Shown one piece after another: positions 10,803-21,101 of a DNA stretch of 64,000 nucleotides. This DNA comes from Pachyseris speciosa. Taxonomy: Eukaryota > Cnidaria > Anthozoa > Scleractinia > Pachyseridae. Numbering within the stretch: position 1 is the first letter of the stretch; the number at the start of each line of letters is the position of its first letter. Location of the stretch: positions 1 through 64,000 of the forward strand of contig JAEMWC010002019.1 in the NCBI GenBank assembly GCA_016490735.1, given 5' to 3'. Position numbers and translations under genes: made by a program. The notes under the pieces are model-generated. The model saw only the letters and a list, made by a program, of their open reading frames with translations, ran no database searches and was not told the origin of the DNA.

Positions 10803-11670
10803 GTGATTGTAAATAAAATTGATGAAATATGGGCAAGTGATCTAGTTGAAATGCAACAGTTCAGTAAATGGAATAAAGGTTATCGATATCTTCTTATGGT
10901 TATTGATGTCTTCAGCAAATATGGTTGGATTGTCCCATTGAAGGATAAGAAAGGTGAATCTGTCACTGAAGCATTCAAAACAATATTCAAGGAAGGCAGA
11001 AAACCACAATATCTATGGGTTGATAAGGGAAAAGAATTCTATAACAAACATGTGAAAGACCTATTAGAGAAAAATGGGATACATATGTACTCAACTGAGA
11101 ATGAGGAGAAGTCATCAGTAGTTAAAGATGGAATAGGACAATTAAATCCAAAATGTGGAAACAGTTCACAATTCAAGGCAATACAATGTATCTCGATATG
11201 CTACCAAATTAGTGAAAGAATACAACAACACAAAACATTCAAGTACAAAGATGACACCCACAGAGGCTTCAAAGAAAAAGAATGAAGGAATAGTGTATTT
11301 CAATTTATATGGTGATATGGAGCCATTATCAGCTAAACCAAGATTCAAGGTTGGTGACAAGGTCCGAATATCTAAGTATAAACGGAATGTGTTCGACAAG
11401 GGCTATACACCAAATTGGACAGAAGAAGTGTTCACAGTTGATAAAATACAATACACTAATCCAATAACATACAAACTAAAAGATCTCAGAGGTGAAGATA
11501 TTCAAGGGAGTTTTTATGAACCTGAATTATTAAAAGCCAGACAGGATGTTTTCCGTATTGATAAAGTCATTCGGAGGGATTACAAGAAAAAACAAGCTCT
11601 TATTAAATGGAAGGGATACAGTAATGAATTTAACAGTTGGATACCAATGAAGGATTTAAAAGATATATGA
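10803..11670 (+). pseudogene. INT: Retrovirus-type integrase with chromodomain, copy A (two frameshifts)
   Basis: RNase-H-fold integrase that would join the element to host DNA. The first catalytic Asp is in WASDLVEM (residue 13 of the 160-codon frame) and the second in LWVDKGKEF (residue 74). The frame is lost at about 11,124, just where the third catalytic acid (Glu) should stand after SSVV; this break is shared with copy B. A second slip, one A fewer at about 11,207, is private to copy A. The C-terminal part (ending 11,670) has an SH3-like FKVGDKVRISKYKR and a chromodomain (IRRDYKKKQALIKWKGY, then SW). An extension to the left overlaps the PLA2 frame and is stopped at 10,754 in copy A. No HHCC zinc domain is visible. 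Confidence 0.93.
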
Positions 11671-11774
11671 AATTATTATAAAAGAATATTATCTATATAT
11701 ATTATATCAAACGATACAGTATATACTGTCTATTTGCTATTATGTGGCCAAAAATATGATTGTTTCTGGCTATC
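11671..11774. terminator. Intergenic palindrome between convergent genes, copy A
   Basis: Between the stop of the integrase (plus strand) and the stop of the HNH gene (minus strand) lies a perfect 14-bp palindrome, ACAGTATATACTGT, in an A/T-rich spacer. A palindrome between convergent genes could form a hairpin in both transcripts and end them, as in several large DNA viruses. The role is inferred. Confidence 0.4.
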
Positions 11775-12513
11775 TTATTTACATATTTTCTTGTGATATA
11801 ACTTATTACTATTTTTCATTACTTTGTCACATTTCAAACATTTGTATTCCTTATTTTGCCATTTTTTCATAGCTTGCATATGGTGTTTCTTTTTGTCTTC
11901 TTCAGACATTGTTGAACGATTAGCTGATTTCAAATAATTATCAGGCATATCCTCTTGTTTGATATACTCAAATTTATATGAACATCCGTCTTTTTTTTGA
12001 GATACCTGATTTGCAATTATTGATACCTTCACAAACCATTTTAACAATACCAGCATTTATTTGAATATGTTGTTGAACAGCATACATACTATTAAAGTAT
12101 AATACTTCTTCAGAAAGGATATTAGTAGCTTTCACACATTTTGGATTTTTTCTGGTATTTTTATTGTATGAATAATCTCTGTTCTTTGCTGATTTCTTGC
12201 AATTCTGTTTCTGTGTAACTATTTGGAGATTGCATAATCTATTATCGTCTTTTATATTATTGATATGGTCAATCACTTTACCTTCTGGAATGATACCGTT
12301 GTGACATTCCCAAACAAACCGATGGACACGATAATTTTTTTGTTTACCGCCATATTTTCTTATAGTACAATTCATATACCCAGAATTAATTTTATTACCT
12401 ATATGGGGTACTTTTTTGACAATATTTATAACATTTCCATCCTTATCAGAAGCATACAAGTCATAAATAGGGTGAATATAATAAACGTATTCATTAATTT
12501 CAATCTTACTCAT
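11775..12513 (-). pseudogene. HNH/NUMOD homing-type endonuclease, copy A (one frameshift)
   Basis: Read on the minus strand from the ATG at 12,513, which follows an alternating TA tract. Residues 10-35 resemble a NUMOD4 module. The HNH_3-type core has His64 in YRVHRF, Asp82-His83 in IDHINN, and Asn91 and Asn95 in NRLCNL. A NUMOD1-like DNA-binding segment spans about residues 125-170. A run of eight A (11,991-11,998) throws the frame to a stop at 11,974. The other frame continues to 11,775 and encodes a C-terminal C2HC finger (CLKCDKVMKNSNKLYHKKIC). Such enzymes cut DNA to spread themselves, so this is probably a parasite of the Polinton. It is the only minus-strand gene of the element. Confidence 0.88.
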
Positions 12514-12611
12514 TATATATATATAGTTTACATTATTTATCTTTATAAGGTTTTATTTATATTTATATTTAAAAATAAAATATATAAAAAATAATATATA
12601 TTATAGTATAT
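12514..12611. promoter_or_regulatory. Divergent A/T-rich promoter region, HNH and PolB, copy A
   Basis: 98 bp of almost pure A/T separate two diverging start codons. Both ends carry a TATA-like word touching the ATG (TATATATA before the minus-strand HNH start, TTATAGTATATATG at the PolB start). The arrangement suggests a shared, bidirectional promoter with very short leaders. Confidence 0.5.
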
Positions 12612-15600
12612 ATGGATAAGAAGAATCTTGAAAAACTCAGTAAATCTCAGCTCATCGAATTGCTATTAAAGCAAGAGAAGAAGAAGCCTAAAATTATCGT
12701 GGTAGATGATACCAAACCAACGCCAGCACCAAGAACATACAAACCAGTACAAGCGCCAAGACAAACCGTGAAAGAATTGGTTGATTATTTCGAGAGGAAA
12801 AGATTACCACCCCCACCTTCTGAATGGTTAGAACAATTAAAAAAGACACCAGTGCCTGCACCAAGAACCAAAAAACCAGTCCCATTACCGAGGACTAAGA
12901 TAGAGCAAGTTGATAAAGCTCTGAAAGGCTACACAAAGTCTTTTGAAATTGATATAAAAAATGATAAAGACCCGCTAGCGCAACTACAAAACACAAGAAA
13001 GGCAATCGAAATACATATTGAAAAATTGTTAAATGAAATGAAAGGACTGAATTTTGTCGAAACACTAAAGGTAACATTCACAAAAACATCAGATGGAGAA
13101 ATAGTGTATAAGACCGCATATTTCAACAGTCCAGCTCAAACAATTGTGAATAATCTGGAAGTCACTGAATCACTACAAATATCAAAACAACAAATCTTGA
13201 ACAAAATAGCTAAATGAGTATCTGAAGGTTCTGGTTGGACCATCGAATCTGTTGACAATCATTATCTCAATATAGTAAAATACCAACCAATGAGAGGCTT
13301 CTCATATATTAAACTACCACAGGAACTCAGAAACAGTGCAAAGGGATTGATTAATATGAAAAATGAGGATAATGAATGCTTTAGATGGTGCCACATCAGA
13401 CATTTGAATCCTCAAGCTAAATACCCACAGAGGATTAAAAAATCAGACAAACAATATGTAAACAACTTAAATTATAATGGGATTGAATTCCCAGTAACCA
13501 CTAAGCAGTACAATAAAATTGAGAAGCAAAATGACATCAACATTAATGTTTTCGGTTATGAAGATAAACAACCATATCCAATTTATGTCTCAAAAGAAAA
13601 ATATGAAGACTGTATGAATCTCCTTCTGATAACAGAAAATGAAAACAAGCACTATGTACTCATCAAAGATTTCAACAAATTCATGTACAATCAAACGAGA
13701 CACAAGGAAAGAAAACACGTTTGCATGCATTGTCTTCAATGCTTCAGCTCTGAAAGAGTATTAACTGATCATAAAGAAAACTGTATACAAGTGAATGGCA
13801 CACAAGCAATAAAAATGCCTGACAAAAATAACAACATATTAAAATTCAATAATTTCCATAAACAACTGCCTATGCCATTTGTAATCTACGCTGACTTTGA
13901 GGCTATAACAGAAACGATATCCAGTTGCCAACCTAATAATGACAAATCATATACCGAAGCATACCAGAAGCATACAGACTGTGGATATGGCTATAAGATT
14001 GTTTGTTGTTATGATGACAAATATAGCAAACCTGTAACAATATACAGAGGTGAAAAAGCCGTGTACAAATTCATGGAAAAAATGATAGAAGAAGTCAAAT
14101 ATTGCAAAAATATCATGAAAAAGGAATTCAACAAACCATTAAAAATGACGAAAGAGGATGAGGATGAATTTCAAAAAGCTAAAGAATGTCATATTTGTAA
14201 TAAAAAATATACTAATAAAGATATTCAAGTTCGAGATCATTGTCATATTACTGGTAAATACAGAGGCTCTGCCCATCAAGAATGTAATCTGAAACTAAGA
14301 GTAAGCCCAGAAGAAATAAAAATACCAGTCATTTTCCACAATCTGAGAGGTTATAACAGCCATTTCATTATGCAAGAAATTGGAGCTATTGTTAAGAAAC
14401 ACACTTACACAAATAAGAAAGGTGAAAAGTGTCAAATGGCAATCAATGCCATTCCCAACAATATGGAAAAATACATGGCTTTCATGCTTGGTAATAATTT
14501 AACCTTCATTGATAGTTTTCAATTCATGAGCTCTGGTTTGGATAGACTAGTCAGTAATCTTCCTAAAGAAGCCTTGAAATACACCTCTCAAGAGTTCAAG
14601 GGTAATGATCTTGATCTGATGGCACAAAAAGGGGTCTACCCTTACGACTACATGGACAGTTACGATAAATTCAATGAAAAACTACCAACAAAAGAAGAAT
14701 TTTACAGCATATTAAGTGATGAACATATAAGTGATAAAGACTATACACATGCCCAGAATGTGTGGAATACATTCTCTCTCAAAAATATGGGTGAATACCA
14801 TGACCTGTACCTGAAATCTGACATCCTCCTATTAGCTGATGTATTTGAAAACTTCAGGAAAACATGCCTTGAATACTACAAACTGGACCCATGTCATTAT
14901 TTCACGTCTCCAGGGCTTTTGTGGGATGCTATGCTTAAAATGACTGACATTAAACTAGAGCTTATGGTTGATATTGATATGTTTCAATTCATTGAAAAGG
15001 GTATGCGTGGAGGAATCAGTTATATAGCAAACCGATATAGAAGAGCAAACAATAAATACATGAAAGAATACGATGAGAAGGCGCCCTCAAAGTATATCAT
15101 GTATCTCGATGCTAATAATCTATACGGTTGGGCTATGAGTCAATACCTTCCAACAGGCGGATTCAGATGGATGACAGAAATGCAAATCGATAAGATAAAC
15201 CTGGCAAAGTACCAAGAAGATAGCAACAAAGGTTTGATACTTGAAGTTGATTTAGAATACCCCCAAGAGTTACATGATCTGCATAATGACTACCCACTTG
15301 GACCGGAAAAGATTAAAGTGACCGAGGACATGCTATCAGATTATTGCAAAAACATCGCGAAGAAATACAAGATATCAACTGGTTTGGTACATTAACTGAT
15401 ACCAACATTAAGCAACAAAGAAAAATACGTGCTTCATTACAGAAACCTTCAACTCTATACAAATCTCGGTTTGAAAATAACTAAAGTCCATCGAGTGTTA
15501 GAGTTCAATCAATCCCCTTGGCTCAGGCAATATATTGATTACAACACTCAGAAAAGAACTAATGCCAAAAACGCATTTGAAAAAGACTTTTTCAAGCTGA

Positions 15601-16358
15601 TGAATAACAGTGTATTTGGAAAAACGATGGAAAACCTCAGAAAGCGAGTAGACGTCAGATTAGTCACCGATGAAAAGAAACTATTAAAAATGGCTGCTAA
15701 ACCGACATATGTTAGCAGTAAAATATTCAATGAAAATCTAGTAGCTGTGCATAAGATTAAAGAAACACTTACCCTTAACAGGCCGGCATATGTGGGGATG
15801 TGTATTCTAGACCTTAGCAAGACATTGATGTATGAATTCCACTACAACTACATCAAAAACAAGTACGGAAACAAGGCGAAGCTGCTCTTCACAGACACAG
15901 ACAGTTTGACCTATGAAAACGAAACCGAAGACGTCTATAGAAATTTCTGGAACGATAAAGATAAATTCGATAACAGCGACTACCCTGAAAGCTCACCGTA
16001 TTTTGATAAGTCAAATAAAAAAGTAATTGGTAAATTCAAAGATGAAGCCGCAGGAGTTCCCGTTTGTGAATTCATCGGTCTACGATCAAAAATGTATAGC
16101 TACATGAAAGACAACCAAACAGGAGGAAAGACTGCTAAAGGGATAAAAAAGAACGTCATTAAAAAGAACATACAACATGAAAACTATAAAGAGACACTCT
16201 TCAATAACAGACAGATACACCATAAAATGAAAACAATAAGAAGTCAAAATCATCAATTAGGAAGTTATGAAATCAAAAAAGTATCACTCAGCTGTTTCGA
16301 TGATAAGCGGTATATTCATGATAATGGTGTGACAAGCTACGCATACGGACATTTATAA
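12612..16358 (+). pseudogene. POLB: Protein-primed DNA polymerase B, copy A (two nonsense codons)
   Basis: One frame of 1,249 codons is interrupted by TGA (13,215-13,217) and TAA (15,393-15,395); both stops are shared with copy B. The N terminus (12,612-13,217) has repeated PxxPR motifs (PAPRT, PVPAPRT, PVPLPRT), the proline-rich type bound by SH3 domains. Then follow a C2H2 finger (HVCMHCLQCF), Exo I YADFEA, an endonuclease-VII-like zinc insertion (CHICNKKY, DHCHITGKYRG), Exo II HNLRGYNSHF with Asn (14,355-14,357) where PolB enzymes have Asp, and Exo III YLKSDILLL. Polymerase motif A is YLDANNLYG (Asp codon 15,108-15,110), motif B NNSVFGKTMEN, and motif C FTDTDSL (15,891-15,908). It would replicate the element from a terminal protein. 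Confidence 0.96.
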
Positions 16359-16500
16359 AATCTAAAAATGTCAGTTAGCTGTTGACGTCACACCATAGCT
16401 GTGGTGTTTTTATCGCCTCAAACCCACTGATTTGCCTAGTTCAGGATAGTATTGTGAGTTTTGTTGTATATTTAATTTAAAATACTGCCCTCTTTCTGAC
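16359..16500. terminator. Hairpin with T-run just after PolB, copy A
   Basis: About 35 bp after the PolB stop, the sequence ACACCA-TAGCTG-TGGTGT is followed at once by TTTTT. A six-pair stem and T-run after the last gene could end its transcript. The same hairpin follows PolB in copy B. Confidence 0.35.
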
Positions 16501-16719
16501 CCTTTACCCGAAGAATTAGCATATGAGACAGGAACATTTGTTGGGGGTTTCCCTTTCGAATGAGTCATCAAACTACGTCACTATGTTTTGGGGATTCTAG
16601 ATTTTTCGCTTTTTACACATGCGTATTAATTTTTATCTTTGAAAATTTCATTTATGTACCACAAGCGTAAAAATGAAAATACAAACGCATATAAAAGGGT
16701 TTTTTACACAGATAAATTG

Positions 16720-16830
16720 TGGCTTGTATACAAAGTATCTAACGATTGCAAAAAGCGGAGGCCTTACGTTAGCGAAATGTATACAAGCCACCCCATGGAA
16801 TAACGAAAAACCCCCGCCGTTATTCCATGG
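16720..16830. repeat. Two adjacent inverted repeats, copy A
   Basis: TGGCTTGTATAC (16,720-16,731) pairs with its complement at 16,779-16,790. Immediately next, CCATGGAATAACG (16,793-16,805) pairs perfectly with 16,818-16,830. They lie about 360 bp beyond the PolB stop. I could not find matching sequence left of the first Polinton gene, so I do not call them Polinton termini. Confidence 0.6.
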
Positions 16831-17063
16831 GTTAAAAACACACAAAAAATCACCCTGAGTGGTGTCGGGTTGTTGGGTAGAGCTATAGTTGAGCTTAGGC
16901 TTGTCAGAAGTACCGGTTCAACCTCAAGCCGGAGGGTGAAAAAAAAATTAAACAAATACTTGGCCCTAAGAGGGTCTGATAGTGCCCGAGTGGAGTGGAG
17001 GTGGGAAAAACATAAATGATAGTGCTCGGGCGGTGTGGAGGTGGGAATTCAAAAAACAAAAAA

Positions 17064-17123
17064 AACCTCTCATGAGGGACGGGTGGTAATTCAAATTCCA
17101 AATTAAGTCCGTCATGAGAGGTT
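17064..17123. repeat. Inverted repeat, copy A
   Basis: AACCTCTCATGAGGGAC (17,064-17,080) pairs with 17,107-17,123 with one mismatch. In copy B the two arms match perfectly. Confidence 0.65.
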
Positions 17124-17304
17124 CTGGTGGCCAGCAGTTTTGCTATATTTTTCTGCATCACCTCTCTTTGCCAAACAGGCGTTGAAAGCTCTATGAAACA
17201 AAAGCATTTATTTGATAAAAATATATAGATTTTCATAAAATGGTTAACTATAGAATGAGTATGATTTTATGGTGTTATAGGGTTAATTCCATCGAATGGT
17301 GAAT

Positions 17305-17639
17305 AGTATAGTACTTGGGGTTCCCTGTTTTTCCGAGAATGTCACGCTTGGTGATTTTTCCGAGAAAGTCACGCATTTTAAAAATACGAGATCATTTATG
17401 ATACCATCGAATTGTATCATCGGATGGAGATTAAAAATATGTAGATTGCCAAAAATACGAGATCATTTATGATATCATCGGATTGTATCATCGGATGGAG
17501 ATTAAAAATATATACATTGCCAAAAATACGAGGTCAAAATACGAGATCAAAAGTTGGAAGCCATTATATGGAAAGTAGTGTAGTAGTTGGGTTTGGTTAC
17601 AGATCATTAAAAATGATCTGGAACCCCAACTACTATACT
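17305..17639. mobile_element. MITE-like element with ~20-bp terminal inverted repeats, copy A
   Basis: AGTATAGTACTTGGGGTTCC at 17,305-17,324 is inverted at 17,620-17,639 with one mismatch. Inside are two to three tandem units of about 72 bp (17,378-17,545) built on AATACGAGATCATTTATGAT, and a second copy of the terminal word near 17,575. There is no coding potential, and target-site duplications are not clear. Size and structure fit a non-autonomous DNA transposon. The copy B equivalent is 59,953-60,299. Confidence 0.5.
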
Positions 17640-17974
17640 ACTTCTTCTAGCTCTTTTCTTTGGTAATCCGTCCATCTACTCCCATGTTTTTTCTTCATTT
17701 TCACTCAAAGGAGATGGAGGCTAACTTGATAACCTCGCGGTTCTATCAGCCTCCATGGACAAACTATACACCACTGTCACCTTTAACTGATATATCTGCA
17801 ATTTTTTTTCTTCTTTTATGCTAATACTGTAGTCAGTTCATATAGGTAAGTGCAACCTAAAGTGAAGTTTGAAGTTTAATGCCTCTTCCTTTATTATGGC
17901 CAACAATATTACGGCAAACTGTACCAATTTGTTTCTTAATGTTTTTTTTCCTCTTTTTGGCGCGGTATTCGGAT

Positions 17975-18256
17975 ACCACTGAAGCTGTCTTTCCTTTTAT
18001 TTTCGGCTTTTGATGGAATAACTCGGAAATTTGAATACCAGGTGTTTACTGCATCACTAAACTTTTCGAACGTATTATAAAGCAACCTCTTTCCCAGGGC
18101 TTTTCTCCGCCGATGAAGCTGTATTTTCTTTATTAGTCGGCTTTGGATGAAATACCACAACAATTTGAATATCAGGTGTTTTCTGCATCAGTAAGAACTA
18201 CCTTGAACTTTTCGAACATATTATAATAAAGTAATCTTTAGGCGGAGAAAAGCCCC
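17975..18256. repeat. Diverged tandem duplication of ~140 bp with inverted ends, copy A
   Basis: Two related units share GAAGCTGT, TTTGAATA(C/T)CAGGTGTTT, CTGCATCA and AACTTTTCGAAC. GGGCTTTTCTCCGCC (18,097-18,111) appears inverted at 18,241-18,255. Probably an old duplicated non-coding repeat. Confidence 0.5.
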
Positions 18257-19740
18257 GGGAACGAGGTTGATAATAAAGTTAGCGATTTTTATCGACTCAT
18301 TTTATACATCATTGATTGCACGAGGCGCGCATTCTCAACCATGTCTTCGAAGGTGAAAGAAAGTTAAGAAAGGATACAAGAGAGAAGTCAAAAGTCAGTT
18401 TAGCGCGATGTGAGCTTGTTTAGTACAGTCTGTAAATGCAAAACTGGCCCTTTATGGACAATTTTCAAACGCGCCTGGACTGGAAAAACTTGAACGCTTA
18501 GAACGCTTTCCCCACCCACCCACATTCTAAAAAAAAGTGTTAAAAAAAAAGAGAACAAAATAAGATTTACTAAAGCAGTAAAGGGATTTCTTAAACATTG
18601 ACAGATTGAATTTAAGAGAATCTAATGGAGGCTGTTTAAGTCAGCGATAGTTCTTAGAGAGTATGACTACATAAAAACTTCCTTATCAGCGTATTTAATT
18701 GAATCATACAGCCAGCTCTCGCTTCCATTTATTAATATTTATTTGATCTTAACTGCCGGATGCCACACCCATACAATTCGCTCAACATAAAAATTCTGAT
18801 TCAGTCAGCCTTCATTGTTTTGGTCTGAACTAGCAGGTGGCACGCCTCATAAATTTAGTATAAAATAGAAAAACTAATCATGCAAAAAGCTCTCGCTTAT
18901 AATCATTCTTGCCAGAACTGCCAGGTGGCTCTTAAAAAATAAAAATACTAACCACCTAAACAGCTATCGTGAAAACGTTATTTTCGTCCAAACTGGTGGG
19001 TGGCAAACCTCGGACAGTTCATTGTAACCTGAAAATATTAACCGGGTAGCCATTTTGGTCGATCCTTGTATCATGTGCGGGATCAGCACCTTTTGTCGGG
19101 CTATAGCTATAATTCCCGATCTCGTTTTCGTTTGCGTCTTTTATTTTTTTTTTGACTCGTTTCAGTGTCATATTGACAGAACAGACCTTCACCGCTTCAT
19201 ACCTTTGCTTGTAACTTGGCCAGGTGAAGCGTTTATTTTGATCATATTTTATGTTAATATTCGGTGTTTATGGCACTTTTCAAAAATATGAGATGATTCC
19301 AGTTTAAGGGGATTACTAGTTTTGATTCTTTTTTTATTTCAGTTTGCGAATAAGGCTTAACATTGGCAGCATATTATAAAGCCTCAGCTGAAGAAATCTA
19401 GTACCCAAATTTGGAATGCTGGAAGTTAATTCTAGTAAACTGAAGGGAGCACATGTACTTTAAACTTTATGGTCCCCTCATGTGATCTTGTCACATTTTG
19501 TCAATTGCCTGTACCTACATGTAAATGGATCAAACGCGACTTCCACGCCTTTATAATCGATGACATTTAAATGCTTCGTTTAATTGGTCAGTTTCAAAAG
19601 ATTGACAAGAAGAACCCATTCCTGAGATGTACATTTTAGCTGCAAGTTTACTCAAGACCTCGCCTTAGCATTCTACACCAGCTATCTGTTCAGACAAGCC
19701 GATTTACAACTCCCCAAAAGTTCTTTGAAAATCTTTCCAA
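18257..19740. other. Non-coding stretch upstream of Ly6 exon 1, copy A
   Basis: No gene recognised. At 18,745-19,045 a degenerate repeat returns every 75-90 bp, built on AACTGCCAGGTGGC. A TATTATAAAG word at about 19,370 lies some 370 bp before the ATG of Ly6 exon 1 and could be a TATA box, but nothing else supports it. Confidence 0.4.
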
Positions 19741-19786
19741 ATGAAGTTTCTGTTCGTTCCCACCCTGCTTCTTTGCATCTCCGTCG
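19741..19786 (+). CDS. Ly6/uPAR (LU-domain) protein, exon 1, signal peptide, copy A
   Basis: ATG at 19,741 followed by 15 codons of a typical signal peptide (MKFLFVPTLLLCISV). The first base of the next codon is followed directly by a perfect donor, G|GTAAGT, so the intron is phase 1. The domain exon at 23,544 begins after a polypyrimidine tract and CAG and supplies the two bases that complete a glycine codon, after which the mature domain follows. The intron is about 3.76 kb. A 3,757- or 8,665-nt intron would be removed depending on which of the two identical domain exons is used. Exon boundaries are inferred from splice signals and phase only. Confidence 0.8.
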
Positions 19787-20268
19787 GTAAGTTGTCCTTA
19801 GCAGGGACATTGTAGAAATTTCAACGCAATTTGCAGGTTGATTTAATGAGGTATCGAGCGACTGAAGCGATTAAGTACCTGAGCTGGTTGATTTTTACAA
19901 ATGAGGGCTAATTTCCTCAAACAGGGAAATCTGACCCTCAGAGACTTAATAGGGCAAGTTTTTATCTATATAAACTTTGCATTTTCCCGTCATCTCGCGG
20001 CATTATATGGCAATGGTGAGCGCTTGGGGTTATTATGTCCGCAAAGAAAGGGTGGGGCGCGACTGTTCGACCAGGCCTTCAGGCGACGAAAATATGTCTT
20101 TATTACCCTTCTTTACCTGGTTGATGCTACCAAAAATTGACTTAAGTGTCGAGTTAAATCGAAGCTTTATCAGTGTGGAGAAATTTAGGCGTTTAGAAAG
20201 GAAATCTTTTCGTACTTGATGTGTGTGGCAGGCGCCATGCGCTATGAACATAAAGCGCGCTCAGATTA
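19787..20268. other. Intron 1 sequence, no feature seen, copy A
   Basis: First part of the proposed Ly6 intron. Short open frames here show no domain and no consistent splice sites. Confidence 0.4.
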
Positions 20269-20369
20269 CCTAAACGTTAATTTAGTTTCTTCTTGTCTAG
20301 TCATATGGTAATGTGAACGTTTACGCTACTTAAGCAGCAGTGAAAAAAAAAAAGCCTAAGCAGAATTCA

Positions 20370-20441
20370 GGCTTATACGGGATTCGAACCCACAACCTCC
20401 GCGATACCGATGCAGCGCTCTACCGACTATGCTAACAAGCC
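20370..20441 (-). repeat. tRNA-Thr(GGT)-like SINE head, unit 1, copy A
   Basis: 72 nt on the minus strand. It has an A box (TAGCATAGTCGG), a perfect B box (GGTTCGAATCC at 20,380-20,390), a seven-pair acceptor stem (GGCTTGT with ATAAGCC, one G-T pair) and a seven-base anticodon loop reading GGT. The D and anticodon stems have mismatches, and it sits in a repeat array, so it is a tRNA-derived repeat head and not a working tRNA gene. Confidence 0.75.
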
Positions 20442-20619
20442 ATCTGGGTGCTTGTCGTTTTGTTGGTTCGTAATATACCCGTGAGTGGTGAATATATGAG
20501 AATAAATATACGGAAATCATATATTTGAACTGGGGATTAATGATTACATAAGTGACCGGTCATAGCAGTTATGAACACTACTTAAGCAACAGTGAAAATA
20601 AAGCCTGAAAAAAAATTCA

Positions 20620-20667
20620 GGCTTGTACGGGATTCGAACCCACGACCGCTGCGATGAGCTACAAGCC
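20620..20667 (-). repeat. Truncated tRNA-like SINE head, unit 2, copy A
   Basis: Retains the B box and both acceptor halves but has lost the anticodon and D-arm region, leaving 48 nt. Confidence 0.65.
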
Positions 20668-21101
20668 ATCTGGGAGCTTGTCATTTTGTTGGTTCGTAAT
20701 ATACCCGTGCGTGGTGAGTATATGAGAGTGAATATATCAAATCATATATTTGAGCTGCGGATTAATGATTACATATGTGACTGATCATCACAGTTTTAAG
20801 CACTAGTGAAAGTAAAGCCTTTAAAAAATTCAGGCTCCACGATAACAAGCCATCTGGAAGTTTGTCATTTTGTTGGTTCGGAAGGTACTCGTGAGTGGTA
20901 AATGCATGAGAATGAATATATGAAAATCATATATTTAAAATGCGGATTAATGATTACATCTGTGACTGATCATCGGAGTTATGAACACTACTTAACCAGC
21001 AGTACCTAAACGTTAATTTAGTTTCTTCTTGTCTAGTCATGGTAATGTGAACGTTTACGCTACTTAAGCAGCAGTGAAAAAAAAAGCCTAAGCAGAATTC
21101 A

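Larger units (their letters stand above)
4593..16358 (+). mobile_element. Degenerate Polinton/Maverick element, copy A
   Basis: A block of virus-like genes flanked by non-coding DNA: coiled-coil protein, minor capsid, small basic protein, major capsid, virion protein, adenain-like protease, zinc ribbon plus PLA2, integrase with chromodomain, HNH endonuclease and protein-primed DNA polymerase B. Integrase, PolB, protease and double-jelly-roll capsid together define Polintons/Mavericks and the related adintoviruses. Codon use is AT-rich, and intergenic gaps are short and nearly pure A/T. A packaging ATPase and terminal inverted repeats were not found, and most genes carry stops or frameshifts, so this is a dead, probably left-truncated copy. 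Confidence 0.95.

Noticed and set aside
12612..16358. Stop codons in PolB and other genes as evidence for recoding or an alternative genetic code
   Set aside because: All three stop codons occur as interruptions, together with frameshifts that differ between copies; decay is simpler.
16720..17123. Inverted repeats as Polinton terminal inverted repeats
   Set aside because: They pair locally with each other; no matching sequence was found left of the first gene.
20370..20441. Functional tRNA-Thr gene
   Set aside because: Mismatched D and anticodon stems and membership of a tandem repeat array point to a tRNA-derived repeat.
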